Shown: positions 53,325 through 61,901 of the stretch, piece after piece
How the letters are laid out: every line of letters starts with the position of its first letter
How positions within the stretch are numbered: the stretch's first letter is position 1
Assembly: GCA_903904815.1 (NCBI GenBank)
Contig: CAIVDU010000095.1
Location: 37,499 to 101,498, forward strand
From: an uncultured Armatimonadota bacterium
GTDB lineage: Bacteria > Armatimonadota > Fimbriimonadia > Fimbriimonadales > Fimbriimonadaceae
DNA length: 64,000 bases
Direction of reading: 5' to 3'
Notes under the pieces: model-generated
Seen by the model: only the letters and a program-made list of their open reading frames with translations
The model's database searches: none
Told to the model about the DNA's origin: nothing
Made by a program: the position numbers and the translations under genes

Positions 53325-54425
53325 TTATACGAGAGTCGCCAGCGATTCCTTGGAATAGCCTTTCATTTCAGAGAACTTCCCTTCTCCCACCTTCTGGACC
53401 CAGTTAGGGTCGGAGATGAGGGCTCGCCCCACGGCAACAAGGTCAAAGTCTCCGCGCTCCAGCCGTCTTTGCAGTTCGTCGAGCGGAGTCGGATCTGCTC
53501 CGGTTCCCTCTCTCAAGGAAGACATGAACTCACCAGAAAGGCCCACGGATCCGACGGTGATCGTGGGTTTGCCAGTGATTTTCTTGGCCCAACCGGCCGT
53601 ATTCAGGTCTGAGCCCTCAAACTCCGGCTCCCAGAATCGACGTTGCGAACAGTGGAAAATATCGACCCCAGCTTCCGATAGGGGTCCAAGCCAAGCCTCC
53701 ATTTCGGTGGGATCTTTGGCGATCTTAATGTCGTATCCCGAGATTTTCCACTGGGAGATTCGAAGTGAGATCACGAAGTCTTCTCCGACCGCTTTGCGAA
53801 CTGCCTTGGTGACTTCCACACCGAACTGGACGCGATCGGCGATCGTGGGTCCACCATATCGATCCGATCTACGATTGGTGAAGTCCCAGAAGAACTGGTC
53901 GATCAGATAACCGTGGGCGCCGTGGAGTTCGAGCATGTCGAATCCGATCCGCTTTGCGTCGGCGGCGGCGCTCGCGAAGGCGGCGATGGTGTCGGCGATA
54001 TCTTCTTCGGTCATGGTTCGGCCGACTGCCGCCCCGGTACCGAGCAGACCGGATGGGCCTTCAAACAGTTCTTGTGGGAGAGGGTTGGGACCACCGGGTT
54101 GAACCACTCCTTGGTGCCAAATTTGAGGACCGATTTTTCCGCCTTCACCGTGGACTGCCGACGCAACCTTCTCCCACTCGTTCAGGCTCTCGCCGCCGTA
54201 GAAATGGGGGATGTTGGAGTTGTTCGAAGCGGCAGGTCGGTCTACCACCGTCCCTTCCGTCAAGATCAGTGCCACTTCGCCCGCGGCTCGCTTCCGGTAG
54301 TACTCGACGACGTCAGGGGTGGGAATCCCTCCGGGGGAAAATTGGCGTGTCATCGGCGCCATCACGAACCGGTTCTTGAGGGACAGTGACTTAAGGCTGA
54401 AAGACTGAAAGAACGGACTTGGCAC
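53325..54425 (-). CDS. NADH:flavin oxidoreductase (Old Yellow Enzyme family)
   Basis: 366-aa TIM-barrel FMN enzyme. It shows SLKNRFVMAPMTRQ, LILTEGTVVDRPA, GPQIWHQG, ELHGAHGYLIDQFFWDFTNRRSDRYGG (active-site His-xx-His region) and LVAVGRALISDPNWVQKV. These enzymes reduce activated C=C bonds using NAD(P)H; the physiological substrate is unknown. It is a single-domain OYE without the iron-sulfur/FAD extension of dienoyl-CoA reductases. The GTG start has TAGAAT ending 5 nt upstream and no useful Shine-Dalgarno. Confidence 0.9.
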   Translation of the reverse strand: MPSPFFQSFSLKSLSLKNRFVMAPMTRQFSPGGIPTPDVVEYYRKRAAGEVALILTEGTVVDRPAASNNSNIPHFYGGESLNEWEKVASAVHGEGGKIGPQIWHQGVVQPGGPNPLPQELFEGPSGLLGTGAAVGRTMTEEDIADTIAAFASAAADAKRIGFDMLELHGAHGYLIDQFFWDFTNRRSDRYGGPTIADRVQFGVEVTKAVRKAVGEDFVISLRISQWKISGYDIKIAKDPTEMEAWLGPLSEAGVDIFHCSQRRFWEPEFEGSDLNTAGWAKKITGKPTITVGSVGLSGEFMSSLREGTGADPTPLDELQRRLERGDFDLVAVGRALISDPNWVQKVGEGKFSEMKGYSKESLATLV

Positions 54426-54430
54426 TGATG

Positions 54431-54436
54431 ATTCTA
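54431..54436 (-). promoter_or_regulatory. -10 box (TAGAAT) 5 nt before the OYE-family GTG start
   Basis: On the minus strand TAGAAT, CATCA, GTG. ACTTGT lies 17 nt upstream and is a weak -35 candidate. This is one of the clearest leaderless-type starts in the window. Confidence 0.5.
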
Positions 54437-54534
54437 GCTAGGTACCTCCACGCACAAGTACACGGAAGACCGATTCCGGAACGATCTGCGTTAAAGTCTG
54501 AACAGAGACTCTTGTCTGGAAGCATTTCGATGTC

Positions 54535-55359
54535 ATGTTGATTCTCGCGGCACTCACACTCGCTCAGTCGGCGGTCATTTCGTCGGAGCCGCTTTCGATC
54601 CTGCCCGGCCAGCTTGAGGTCGTCATTGGCTTAAGGTCTATTCCGGATACCGTCATGGCGCTCTACTTCGGCAAAGACATTGACGCCACCTTTAATGGGG
54701 GCAAAATCACTCCTGGTGGATACGTCGGGTTCAACTTCGGCTTTGTGCGGTTTGCGACGACAAGTGAAGACTTCCTAGGACTCCCGGTTTGGCACGCTCG
54801 ATGGTCGAGCAAGACAAGCTCTCGCAAAGGAAAAAAGGAATGGCGAGTCGACGCGACCGAAGACTACTGGGTCGACAATAAGGGGACGATACGCCGACAG
54901 GCGGCATCGTTCGACGGTCCTGATGGACGCTCTGAGGCGCAAGCCGACTACTATCCGGACCACATTGAGATTAAACGCAACGTGTTCGGGAAGTTCGACG
55001 ATCAGTTGCTGTACCCGGGTGGTCAGGAGTTGACACAACTCAACGAGCAGTTCAGGCCAATGGTTGTCGATGGCAAGGTCATCCTTCGAGAGAAGAGCTA
55101 TCTGAGTCTCGACCTGTTTAGGGGAGCGTTTCAGTTAAAAACAGCGCGCGTGGCGGGAAAATTCGATGGCGTGGAGTGTGACGCGCACTTCCACGGTTAT
55201 GAGATCGATCTGGAGGAGCGTCGGCAGAAACAGGGGGTCTGTGTAAGCGATGACAACAATCTGGTCACGGTGGACCTTCAAGAAGGCCGGTGGATCAAGA
55301 TGACGAGTCTTCCCTCGAACCGACTAAAGGAGAACTTGGCGTCGAAGGGCCATGGATAG
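54535..55359 (+). CDS. Unknown exported protein, first copy of a tandem pair
   Basis: 274 aa with a short N-terminal hydrophobic stretch (MLILAALTLAQSAV), probably a signal peptide. It then has GLRSIPDTVMALYFGKD, FNFGFVRFATTSEDF, VWHARW, DYWVDNKG, QLNEQFRPMVVDGKVI and a C-terminal DDNNLVTVDLQEGR. No family is recognised. It aligns along its full length with the next gene, which encodes exactly the same number of residues. A weak GGAAG lies 11 nt before the ATG. Confidence 0.65.
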   Translation: MLILAALTLAQSAVISSEPLSILPGQLEVVIGLRSIPDTVMALYFGKDIDATFNGGKITPGGYVGFNFGFVRFATTSEDFLGLPVWHARWSSKTSSRKGKKEWRVDATEDYWVDNKGTIRRQAASFDGPDGRSEAQADYYPDHIEIKRNVFGKFDDQLLYPGGQELTQLNEQFRPMVVDGKVILREKSYLSLDLFRGAFQLKTARVAGKFDGVECDAHFHGYEIDLEERRQKQGVCVSDDNNLVTVDLQEGRWIKMTSLPSNRLKENLASKGHG

Positions 55360-55424
55360 GCCGAGGGGCTTTTGGAGACGAGAACCAGCATGCCACTCCG
55401 ACCGTCTATGAGTCGAGAAGTCCC

Positions 55425-56249
55425 ATGATAATAGGCGCTGCGATAGCAATTGTGAGAATGGGACAGTCACCGGCCGATGAGGTTGCCTACCTCCCGGGAT
55501 ACCTGGAAATCGCCACCGGACTAAGGACATGCCCGGACACCGTGATGGCACTCGCGTTCGGGAAAAGCTACGAGGCGGATTTTTCAGGCGGTGGCGTGGC
55601 GGGCGGATCCTTTGCCGCTTACAACTTCGGGTTTATTCGGTTCTCGACCTCTGAAGAAACGCTGAGCGGGCAGTCCGTATGGCACGTTCATTGGACCGGC
55701 CGAACCATTTCGCATCATGGGACCAATCGGTTCCTTTTGGACGCTGCCACCGACTATTGGGTCGAGAAGTCAGGCAAGATTCTCCGAGAAACGGCTTCGA
55801 AGGTGAGCTACTTCGGCGCTTCCGAGGCGACGTGCGACTATTTTTCGGACCACCTGGAGCTTTCTCGCAAGATCAATGGGAAATCTTCGAGTCAGTCCAT
55901 CTTCCCCGCGCCCTCGATGATGGATCAGCTGAATGACCAGTTCAAACCCATGCTGGTGGATGGGAAGATCGTTCAGAGGGAAAAGACATTTGCGCTTCTT
56001 GACCTTTATTCAGGAGGATTTGCCATGCGTTCGGCCCGCATTGGCGGCACGTTCGAGGCCAAAGAATTCGACCAGAAATTCCATGGCCACCAGGTGGTCA
56101 TCGAGTTCGATCGGTATCGCCAGAGCGCCAGTATCAGCGATGATAACGACCTGGTCAGGGTCGATCTCCAGAATGGCCGATCCATCGAGATGATGCGATT
56201 GCCCGACAATCGAGAGAAGGATTCAAGCTTCGTGAAGGGACATGGGTGA
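55425..56249 (+). CDS. Unknown exported protein, second copy of the tandem pair
   Basis: 274 aa from the ATG at 55425 (AGAAG six nt upstream; the frame is open for 45 codons further but those overlap the first gene in another frame). The same blocks appear in the same order as in the first copy: GLRTCPDTVMALAFGKS, YNFGFIRFSTSEET, VWHVHW, DYWVEKSG, QLNDQFKPMLVDGKIV, DDNDLVRVDLQNGR. Both end KGHG. The N-terminus (MIIGAAIAIVRMGQ) is less clearly a signal peptide. Function unknown. Confidence 0.65.
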   Translation: MIIGAAIAIVRMGQSPADEVAYLPGYLEIATGLRTCPDTVMALAFGKSYEADFSGGGVAGGSFAAYNFGFIRFSTSEETLSGQSVWHVHWTGRTISHHGTNRFLLDAATDYWVEKSGKILRETASKVSYFGASEATCDYFSDHLELSRKINGKSSSQSIFPAPSMMDQLNDQFKPMLVDGKIVQREKTFALLDLYSGGFAMRSARIGGTFEAKEFDQKFHGHQVVIEFDRYRQSASISDDNDLVRVDLQNGRSIEMMRLPDNREKDSSFVKGHG

Positions 56250-56280
56250 CGGCACGTCACAATAGAGTCAGATCCCCCTC

Positions 56281-57411
56281 ATGTCGCAACTCCCCCGCCC
56301 GCCGATCGCAGTCTACGTTCACATTCCTTTTTGCCCGACCAAGTGCGGGTACTGCGACTTCAACTCCTATGCCATGGAGGGGGAGATCATGGAATCAACC
56401 ACTCTGGCAACGATTGCTGAGATTCGCCGATCGCCTTGGGCGGGACGCCCGGCAACCACGATTTTCTTTGGCGGAGGGACGCCGACCTACCTCGCGGAGG
56501 GTCAGCTTTTGAGGATTCTTGAGGCTGTTCTCGAATCCCATCCTCCAGTGGATAGGGCCGAAATTACCAGTGAGGCAAACCCAGGGACCGTCGATATTCC
56601 TAAATTTAAGGCAATGAGGCAGGGGGGCTTCAATCGAATCAGCCTGGGGGCTCAAAGCTTTTTGGACGATGACCTTGTGCGCCTGGGGAGAGTGCACCGG
56701 TCGGGCGAGATCGAGCGGGCCGTTTCATCCGCCCGCGAGGCAGGTTTCGACAATGTGAACCTGGATCTCATGTTCGCTCTTCCGAACCAGAGTCGCCACG
56801 GCTGGGAGAAGAACCTTGACCGTGCTCTCGCCCTCGATCCCGAGCATCTCAGTCTCTACTGCCTTACGATCGAGCAGAACACGGCCTTCTACAAGGAGCG
56901 GCTTCGGGGGACCTTGCCACTGCCAGACGACGAAGTTCAAGTGGAGATGTATGAGCAGTGCGTGCGCCGAACGAAAGAGGCGGGATATGAGCAATACGAG
57001 ATCAGCAATTTCTCGAAGCCTGGCAGAGCATGTCAACACAACCTTGCCTACTGGAACGCCATGGAGTACGCCGGATACGGACCGGGGGCAGTCGGCATGG
57101 TTCGAGACGATTCCGGACTGGGCACGCGGTACACCAATCTGAAGCACCCAGATGGTTACGTGGCGGCGGTCGCGGCAGGAAAGGCTCTCGCCTTCGAATC
57201 CGAGACTTTGAGCGAGAGCACCCTGAGAGTCGAAAGACTGATGCTTGGCTTGCGGCTCAACGAGGGATTGGATGTGGAAGGATTGTCGGTGGACACGAAG
57301 TCCCTCGACCGCCTCGTCAACCGTGGATGGGTCGAGCGGTCGGGACAAATTATTCGACTTTCAGCTGAGGGCCGTCATTTTTGTTCGGAAGTAGCCCTTG
57401 AGCTGATTTAA
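56281..57411 (+). CDS. hemW: Radical SAM protein HemW (heme chaperone-like)
   Basis: 376 aa. Radical SAM CxxxCxxC at C18, C22 and C25 (PFCPTKCGYCDF), GGGTPTYL, EANPGTVD, RISLGAQSF, MFALPNQ, LYCLTIEQ and a C-terminal HemW domain (YEISNFSKPGRACQHNLAYW). It is HemW rather than the coproporphyrinogen oxidase HemN: the cluster motif lacks HemN's fourth Cys, and the length is about 380 rather than 450. HemW is thought to insert heme into cytochromes. TAGAGT lies 12 nt before the ATG. Confidence 0.93.
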   Translation: MSQLPRPPIAVYVHIPFCPTKCGYCDFNSYAMEGEIMESTTLATIAEIRRSPWAGRPATTIFFGGGTPTYLAEGQLLRILEAVLESHPPVDRAEITSEANPGTVDIPKFKAMRQGGFNRISLGAQSFLDDDLVRLGRVHRSGEIERAVSSAREAGFDNVNLDLMFALPNQSRHGWEKNLDRALALDPEHLSLYCLTIEQNTAFYKERLRGTLPLPDDEVQVEMYEQCVRRTKEAGYEQYEISNFSKPGRACQHNLAYWNAMEYAGYGPGAVGMVRDDSGLGTRYTNLKHPDGYVAAVAAGKALAFESETLSESTLRVERLMLGLRLNEGLDVEGLSVDTKSLDRLVNRGWVERSGQIIRLSAEGRHFCSEVALELI

Positions 57412-57573
57412 AAGTTTGCAGTTTGCAGCGGAAATAAGCGGAGCACTCGCAACCGGGAACGAAAGTAGGCATCCCTAGAATCCGCCCCGATTGCAAACTG
57501 CTGGCTGCTAACTTCGAACATTCATATCAGTTCGCAGCAAGGGGAAAGTGACCCCGGCATTGTTCCCGGGTAG
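57412..57573. repeat. Intergenic region with inverted GCAGTTTGC arms
   Basis: Between hemW and the GH20 gene, TTTGCAG is repeated in tandem at 57415-57428. GCAGTTTGC (57418-57426) recurs inverted as GCAAACTGC at 57493-57501, 66 nt away. A second hairpin-prone stretch lies at about 57541-57570 (GGGGAAAGTGACCCC and CCCGG-rich). It could be a decayed small palindromic element or a bidirectional regulatory region; no T-run terminator is visible. Confidence 0.4.
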
Positions 57574-57579
57574 TAGACT
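57574..57579 (+). promoter_or_regulatory. -10-like box (TAGACT) 6 nt before the GH20 ATG
   Basis: TAGTAGACT, CTGGCC, ATG. It is identical in the core and spacing to the box before the arginase GTG. No Shine-Dalgarno is present. Confidence 0.5.
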
Positions 57580-57585
57580 CTGGCC

Positions 57586-59226
57586 ATGCGCCTTCGAATG
57601 TGGATGTACGACCTTGCGCGTGAGCAAAGTCCTTCCCTTGATCACCTCCGACGATTTTTCGACGTGACGCGAGACTCAGGCTATAACGCGATCGGACTCT
57701 ACTTCGAGCACCGATTCGCTTATCCAAGCACTCCGTGGTCCCTTGGCATCGGAGCGCTGACGCGCGAGACGGTCGAGACACTCCATCGCGAATATCCCGA
57801 GATCCAGATCGTTCCGTTTGTAAACCTGCTCGGACACTTCGAAGGGATGATCTATACGGAAGAAGGCGCTCAATATGCGGAAGAGGTTTTTAAGGGCATG
57901 CAGGCATGTCCGAGTAATCCCAAGTTCCTACAGTTGGCAAACCGAATCCTCGATGACACGCTAACTATCTTCCCGTCCAATCTGATCCACATCGGGGGAG
58001 ACGAGACAATGCAACTCGGCAAGTGCCCTGTCTGCCGACAACGCGTCCTCGACCTCGAAGCAGCCGACGCCTCTACAGACGGCAAGGCCGTTCTGTACGG
58101 TGACCATTTTGGCCCTCTTGCCCAAAAGCTCGTCGACGCGGGCCGGACACCTGCGGTGTGGGGAGACATGTTTCAGGATCATCCCCAAGCTCTCGGCCGA
58201 CTTCCGAAGTCCACCGTGATCTTTGATTGGCAGTATTTCCAGAGCCCACTGCCCACGACTAGAGCGTTCATTGAGAACGGATTTAACGTTGTATGCTGCC
58301 CCACGTTGCAGGTTTATGACGCTGCATGGTTCCATCTGGCCCCCAGTGAACAAAACGTGCGCGACTGTATCTCGGCGGTCGAAACATCGGATGCGCTGGG
58401 TGTTTGTCTCACGACTTGGGAAGGGGGCCTGTTTGCGAACTACGAAACGCTTTTCCCCGCGATCGAGGCGACCGGCAAACTTCTCTCCGCTTCGAACAGC
58501 GGGGCAGTCTCAGGTGAGACGGTGGGGAAAGTCGCGACTACGGAACGAACAGAATTGCTGCCAAACGATACAGCGGTCGAGATTTACCGAAAGTTGTCTG
58601 AATCTCCCGTTTTCCTGAAAGGATACTTGCACCACGGTGAGACCTACGAGGAGTGGGCGAGACTCATGGGAATCGAACTTAACGCTTTGGGCGGGGTGTT
58701 CGCCTTCACCGGCATTCGGAACGGGCTCAAGGCGCGTTTGCTGCTTTATTCGAACCCTTTCTTGGCCTGGCTCCATCATCACGATGAGTTGTCCGGCGCG
58801 ATGGGAGACTCCGCCCTGGACATTCTCGAAAGAGCCATAAGCATGAGCCCCAACAAATCGGCCCAGGGCGTTTCCCAATTCACGAAGAGCGCCGTGCAGT
58901 TCGTTCGATTCGCGGAAAATGCCCATCTTGCCTACGCTGCCGGGAAACCCGGAGAGGCAATCACCCATTTGTCACCCTGTCGGCAGGTTTTCGACGATCT
59001 GGCGACGGTTGCCCGGGCGACTCACTTGCGGATCGGCGGCTCGTTGGCGGACATCGAGCGATGCAAGGTGGCCAAAGAACATGTCGAGAGGGTGATCCGG
59101 CGGGTGAAGGAGTACGGCGATGGTTCGCTCGGATATCTTCCCTCTTTCGCGATGATCACCCATCCCAAATTCATCCCCCACGATCAAGCGGCTTGGTGGT
59201 TGATGAACGACTGGGCGAACGAGTAA
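57586..59226 (+). CDS. Glycoside hydrolase family 20 (beta-N-acetylhexosaminidase-like)
   Basis: 546 aa. A TIM barrel with the GH20 catalytic pair D139-E140 in LIHIGGDE; the upstream QIVPFVNLLGHFEGM strand and the WGDMFQDHPQAL segment also fit. It should remove terminal GlcNAc/GalNAc using the substrate N-acetyl group. There is no signal peptide and no N-terminal GH20b domain, so it is probably cytoplasmic, acting on imported or recycled amino-sugar oligosaccharides. A roughly 200-residue helical C-terminal region is unfamiliar. Starts at ATG with a TAGACT box 6 nt upstream. Confidence 0.85.
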   Translation: MRLRMWMYDLAREQSPSLDHLRRFFDVTRDSGYNAIGLYFEHRFAYPSTPWSLGIGALTRETVETLHREYPEIQIVPFVNLLGHFEGMIYTEEGAQYAEEVFKGMQACPSNPKFLQLANRILDDTLTIFPSNLIHIGGDETMQLGKCPVCRQRVLDLEAADASTDGKAVLYGDHFGPLAQKLVDAGRTPAVWGDMFQDHPQALGRLPKSTVIFDWQYFQSPLPTTRAFIENGFNVVCCPTLQVYDAAWFHLAPSEQNVRDCISAVETSDALGVCLTTWEGGLFANYETLFPAIEATGKLLSASNSGAVSGETVGKVATTERTELLPNDTAVEIYRKLSESPVFLKGYLHHGETYEEWARLMGIELNALGGVFAFTGIRNGLKARLLLYSNPFLAWLHHHDELSGAMGDSALDILERAISMSPNKSAQGVSQFTKSAVQFVRFAENAHLAYAAGKPGEAITHLSPCRQVFDDLATVARATHLRIGGSLADIERCKVAKEHVERVIRRVKEYGDGSLGYLPSFAMITHPKFIPHDQAAWWLMNDWANE

Positions 59227-59435
59227 CTGGCCTCACTCAGCCCGGGCACGTCGTCCCGAACGGAAATTGGCGACGGGTAGACTCTACGCATTAGCAGGGA
59301 ATTTCGAATCCGATGACGATTGACGGACAGACGACTCTTTCACCCCACGCGGGACCCTCAGCGGTTGCCGCTCCAGTCGAATCCTTGATCCGCTCGATTC
59401 CAGGCATCCCTGCTCCCGAGGAGCAAGAAGCACGA

Positions 59436-60854
59436 ATGGCAAACGAGAATTTTGATGCAGATATCGTCGTGATCGGAGCAGGACCCGGCGGTTATGTCGC
59501 CGCGATTCGTGCTGCCCAGTTGGGCGCGAAGACCATCGTGGTTGAGAAGTCCTACCTTGGCGGAACGTGTTTGAACTGGGGCTGCATTCCGAGCAAGGCC
59601 CTCATTGCATCTGTCGAGCGACTTCAGCACGTCAAGCACGCCGACAAGCTCGGCGTAAAGGTCGGGGGCGAAACGAGCTTTGATTTCGACGCGATCATGG
59701 CTCGAAAAGAGAAGATCGTGACCACTCAGCGCGGTGGCGTTGGAATGCTCTTCAAAAAGAACGGCATCCGACACGTCGACGGATTTGCCTCGTTCGTAGA
59801 CGCCCATACCATTGACGTCAAGAAGCCGGACGGCACCATTGAGACGATCCGTGCCAAGAACTTTGTTATCGCCACCGGTTCTTCGGTGATCAAACTTCCG
59901 ATCCCAGGCCTCGAAGGTGGGCGAGAAGAGGGCGTTTGGACGAGCGATGACGCGGTCACCGCTCCCTTCGTACCGAAACGAATGGCCATCCTCGGTGGTG
60001 GCGCCGTGGGCGTCGAATTCTCCTACGTCTTCAACGGCCTCGGCAGCGACGTCACTCTCGTTGAGTTGATGCCTCAGTTGCTTCCGTTGATGGATTCGGA
60101 GCTGGGCGTGGAACTCGGCAAATCACTGAGCCGACAAGGGATCAAGATCCGAACCGGATCTACCTTCGACAAGGTTGAGCGAGTCGGAAACGTCTGGAAG
60201 GTCTTTATCAAGAAGGGCGAGGACGTCGAAGTCATCGAAGTGGATGTGGTCTTGCTGGGAATTGGTCGAAAGGCCAACACCGATGGACTCAACCTTGAGA
60301 AGATCGGAGTGAAGCTCCACAAGCGGGGTATTGAGGTCGTGGACGACTCCCTGGTAACCCACGTGCCAAACATCTATGCCATTGGCGACGTTACCGGGCG
60401 CATTCAGTTGGCCCATGTCGCCTCACACGAAGGCATTCACGCGGTGACGAACATCATCAAGGGCGAGAAGAAGCTCGTGGACTACAAGGCAGTTCCGAAT
60501 TGTGTTTACACGTCGCCGGAAGTGTCGTCGGTTGGCCTTACCGAGGCTCAGGCGAAGGAAAAGGGCTACGACATTAAGGTCGGCAAGTTCAACTTCCGAC
60601 CTCTGGGCAAAGCGATGGCCACGACAGAACAGGACGGATTCGTCAAGGTGATCGCTGACTCCAAGTACGGCGAAGTGCTAGGCGTTCACATGATCGGCGC
60701 CCACGTCACCGACATGATCCACGAGGGTGTCGTGGCTCTGAAGTTGGAAGCGACGGTTGAATCGATGGTCGACGCGATCCATGCTCACCCGACCATGTCG
60801 GAAGCGGTCCTTGAAGCATTTGAAGATGCCGAAGGCCACGCAATCCATAAGTAA
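59436..60854 (+). CDS. lpdA: Dihydrolipoyl dehydrogenase
   Basis: 472 aa from the ATG at 59436 (AGAAG five nt upstream). FAD-binding GAGPGGYVAAIRAAQLG, the redox disulfide GGTCLNWGCIPSK, the NAD-binding GGGAVGVEFSYVF, the IYAIGDVTG segment and the C-terminal HAHPTMSEAVLEA (catalytic His-Glu) are all present. It is the E3 subunit of pyruvate/2-oxoglutarate dehydrogenase or the glycine cleavage system. An earlier in-frame ATG at 59313 would add 41 Pro/Ala-rich residues. Its codons look less GC-biased at third positions, so I treat it as leader, but a TAGACT box about 35 nt before 59313 keeps it possible. No E1/E2 genes are adjacent. Confidence 0.93.
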   Translation: MANENFDADIVVIGAGPGGYVAAIRAAQLGAKTIVVEKSYLGGTCLNWGCIPSKALIASVERLQHVKHADKLGVKVGGETSFDFDAIMARKEKIVTTQRGGVGMLFKKNGIRHVDGFASFVDAHTIDVKKPDGTIETIRAKNFVIATGSSVIKLPIPGLEGGREEGVWTSDDAVTAPFVPKRMAILGGGAVGVEFSYVFNGLGSDVTLVELMPQLLPLMDSELGVELGKSLSRQGIKIRTGSTFDKVERVGNVWKVFIKKGEDVEVIEVDVVLLGIGRKANTDGLNLEKIGVKLHKRGIEVVDDSLVTHVPNIYAIGDVTGRIQLAHVASHEGIHAVTNIIKGEKKLVDYKAVPNCVYTSPEVSSVGLTEAQAKEKGYDIKVGKFNFRPLGKAMATTEQDGFVKVIADSKYGEVLGVHMIGAHVTDMIHEGVVALKLEATVESMVDAIHAHPTMSEAVLEAFEDAEGHAIHK

Positions 60855-60876
60855 GAGCTGAACTCTCAAACATCCA

Positions 60877-60918
60877 GAGGGCGAGTCCGCGAAGCGGGCT
60901 CGCCCTCGTTGCTTTGCC
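60877..60918 (+). terminator. Terminator after lpdA
   Basis: GAGGGCGAGTCCGC (60877-60890), loop GAA, GCGGGCTCGCCCTC (60894-60907): a 14-bp stem with one G-T pair, then GTTGCTTTGCC. The U-tract is weak but the stem is very strong. Confidence 0.75.
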
Positions 60919-60923
60919 AGTTC

Positions 60924-60955
60924 GGGGCTGTCAACGCCCCGGAGACCGGTAAAAT
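60924..60955 (+). promoter_or_regulatory. Putative queF promoter with short hairpins
   Basis: GGGGC (7 nt) GCCCC is followed by CCGG AGA CCGG and then TAAAAT at 60950-60955, 11 nt before the queF ATG. CTGTCA lies 16 nt before TAAAAT as a weak -35. The hairpins would lie in the promoter, not the mRNA, so they are not evidence for a riboswitch. Confidence 0.4.
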
Positions 60956-60966
60956 GAACTCAGAAC

Positions 60967-61314
60967 ATGCCCGAAATAGAAGTTTTCCCAAACCCGGCGC
61001 CTCACCGAAACTACGTGATCAAGCACGTCTGCCCAGAATTCACGAGCGTCTGCCCCAAAACCGGACAGCCTGATTTCGCCACCATCGATCTTGAGTACAT
61101 CCCTGACCAGACCTGTATCGAACTTAAGTCGCTGAAGCTGTACTACTACTCGTTTAGGGACAAGGGCATCTACTATGAAGGCGTCATCAACCAGTTGATC
61201 GACGAACTTTCCGAGTCCTGCTCGCCGCGTTGGATGCGGGTAACGGGTCACTTCGCGGTTCGAGGCGGCATCAGCTCCGTCCTTGTAGCCGAAGTTGGCG
61301 CGAAACCAGCGTAG
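60967..61314 (+). CDS. queF: NADPH-dependent 7-cyano-7-deazaguanine reductase (type I)
   Basis: 115 aa. FTSVCPKTGQPDFA gives the catalytic Cys29 and Asp36 seven residues apart, as in Bacillus QueF. ELKSLKLYYYSFRDKGIYYE is the family's substrate-binding motif. It reduces preQ0 to preQ1 in queuosine biosynthesis. It is unimodular, somewhat shorter than the Bacillus enzyme (about 165 aa), with a short N-terminus. No other que genes are nearby. It is convergent with the following lipoprotein gene. Confidence 0.93.
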   Translation: MPEIEVFPNPAPHRNYVIKHVCPEFTSVCPKTGQPDFATIDLEYIPDQTCIELKSLKLYYYSFRDKGIYYEGVINQLIDELSESCSPRWMRVTGHFAVRGGISSVLVAEVGAKPA

Positions 61315-61323
61315 GGTCGGATT

Positions 61324-61758
61324 CTATTGCCTTTGAAGGCTGAACTGGGTGTGGATATCAATGCCAAAGTCCGGAGAAGTGGTCAACGTTCCTGAGAGCG
61401 CTCCGGCTGGGCTTAGCGTGAGTCCGCCCCCGAACCATCCAAGTGGCGTTCCACTCAGGGGATGCAAGTCGAGTTGAAACTGCCCGAGCTTGTCGACTGA
61501 TCCGGTTATGGAATGGGGCGACGATTGTGTCGATTCTTGAGCCGTTCCCGTGATGTTTCCCTGTGTGTCGAGGGTCAGGTCCAGCGTTCCGCTGTCACCT
61601 GAGTCAGAGCCCGTTGCCGATCTCGAGAAGGAGCCGGTGTAGTGGCCGGCGAATTGGGCCTGGGTAGGGCCATTGTATACGGATACGTTTGAACCACCGC
61701 AGCCGGCCAATGCCAGGCAAATGAGAATCCAAAGGCGGCCAGTTTTCAGAGTGTTCAT
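61324..61758 (-). CDS. Small lipoprotein, unknown
   Basis: 144 aa with a signal peptide and lipobox LAGC (Cys near 20) followed by GGS. The mature part is a beta-rich domain of repeating strands (FAGHYTGSFS, GTLDLTLDTQGNITGTA, GSVDKLGQFQLDL, AGALSGTLTT), a lipocalin-like or small beta-barrel pattern also seen in many uncharacterised bacterial lipoproteins. No family is assigned. No convincing promoter is visible; the gene follows GH92 on the same strand after a hairpin. Confidence 0.65.
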   Translation of the reverse strand: MNTLKTGRLWILICLALAGCGGSNVSVYNGPTQAQFAGHYTGSFSRSATGSDSGDSGTLDLTLDTQGNITGTAQESTQSSPHSITGSVDKLGQFQLDLHPLSGTPLGWFGGGLTLSPAGALSGTLTTSPDFGIDIHTQFSLQRQ

Positions 61759-61846
61759 GCTTGACTTAGTCGTGACCTAAAGAATCAGGGATCGGGAACG
61801 ACACCCATCATAACGGTTGGCTGTCTAACAGTCAAAAGTAACGCTG

Positions 61847-61873
61847 GGCACTGGGCCTTTAGGACCCAGTGCC
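61847..61873 (-). terminator. Hairpin after the GH92 gene
   Basis: GGCACTGGG pairs with CCCAGTGCC around a 9-nt loop that can pair further. On the minus strand it is followed by CAGCGTTACTTTTG rather than a clean U-tract, so termination is likely but not certain. Confidence 0.5.
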
Positions 61874-61901
61874 TCGGGGAGAGTTTGGCATTCGGAAGCG
61901 G

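Noticed and set aside
60919..60966. preQ1 riboswitch before queF
   Set aside because: The hairpins do not fit the preQ1-I or preQ1-II consensus, and a -10-like TAAAAT after them would leave too short a leader.
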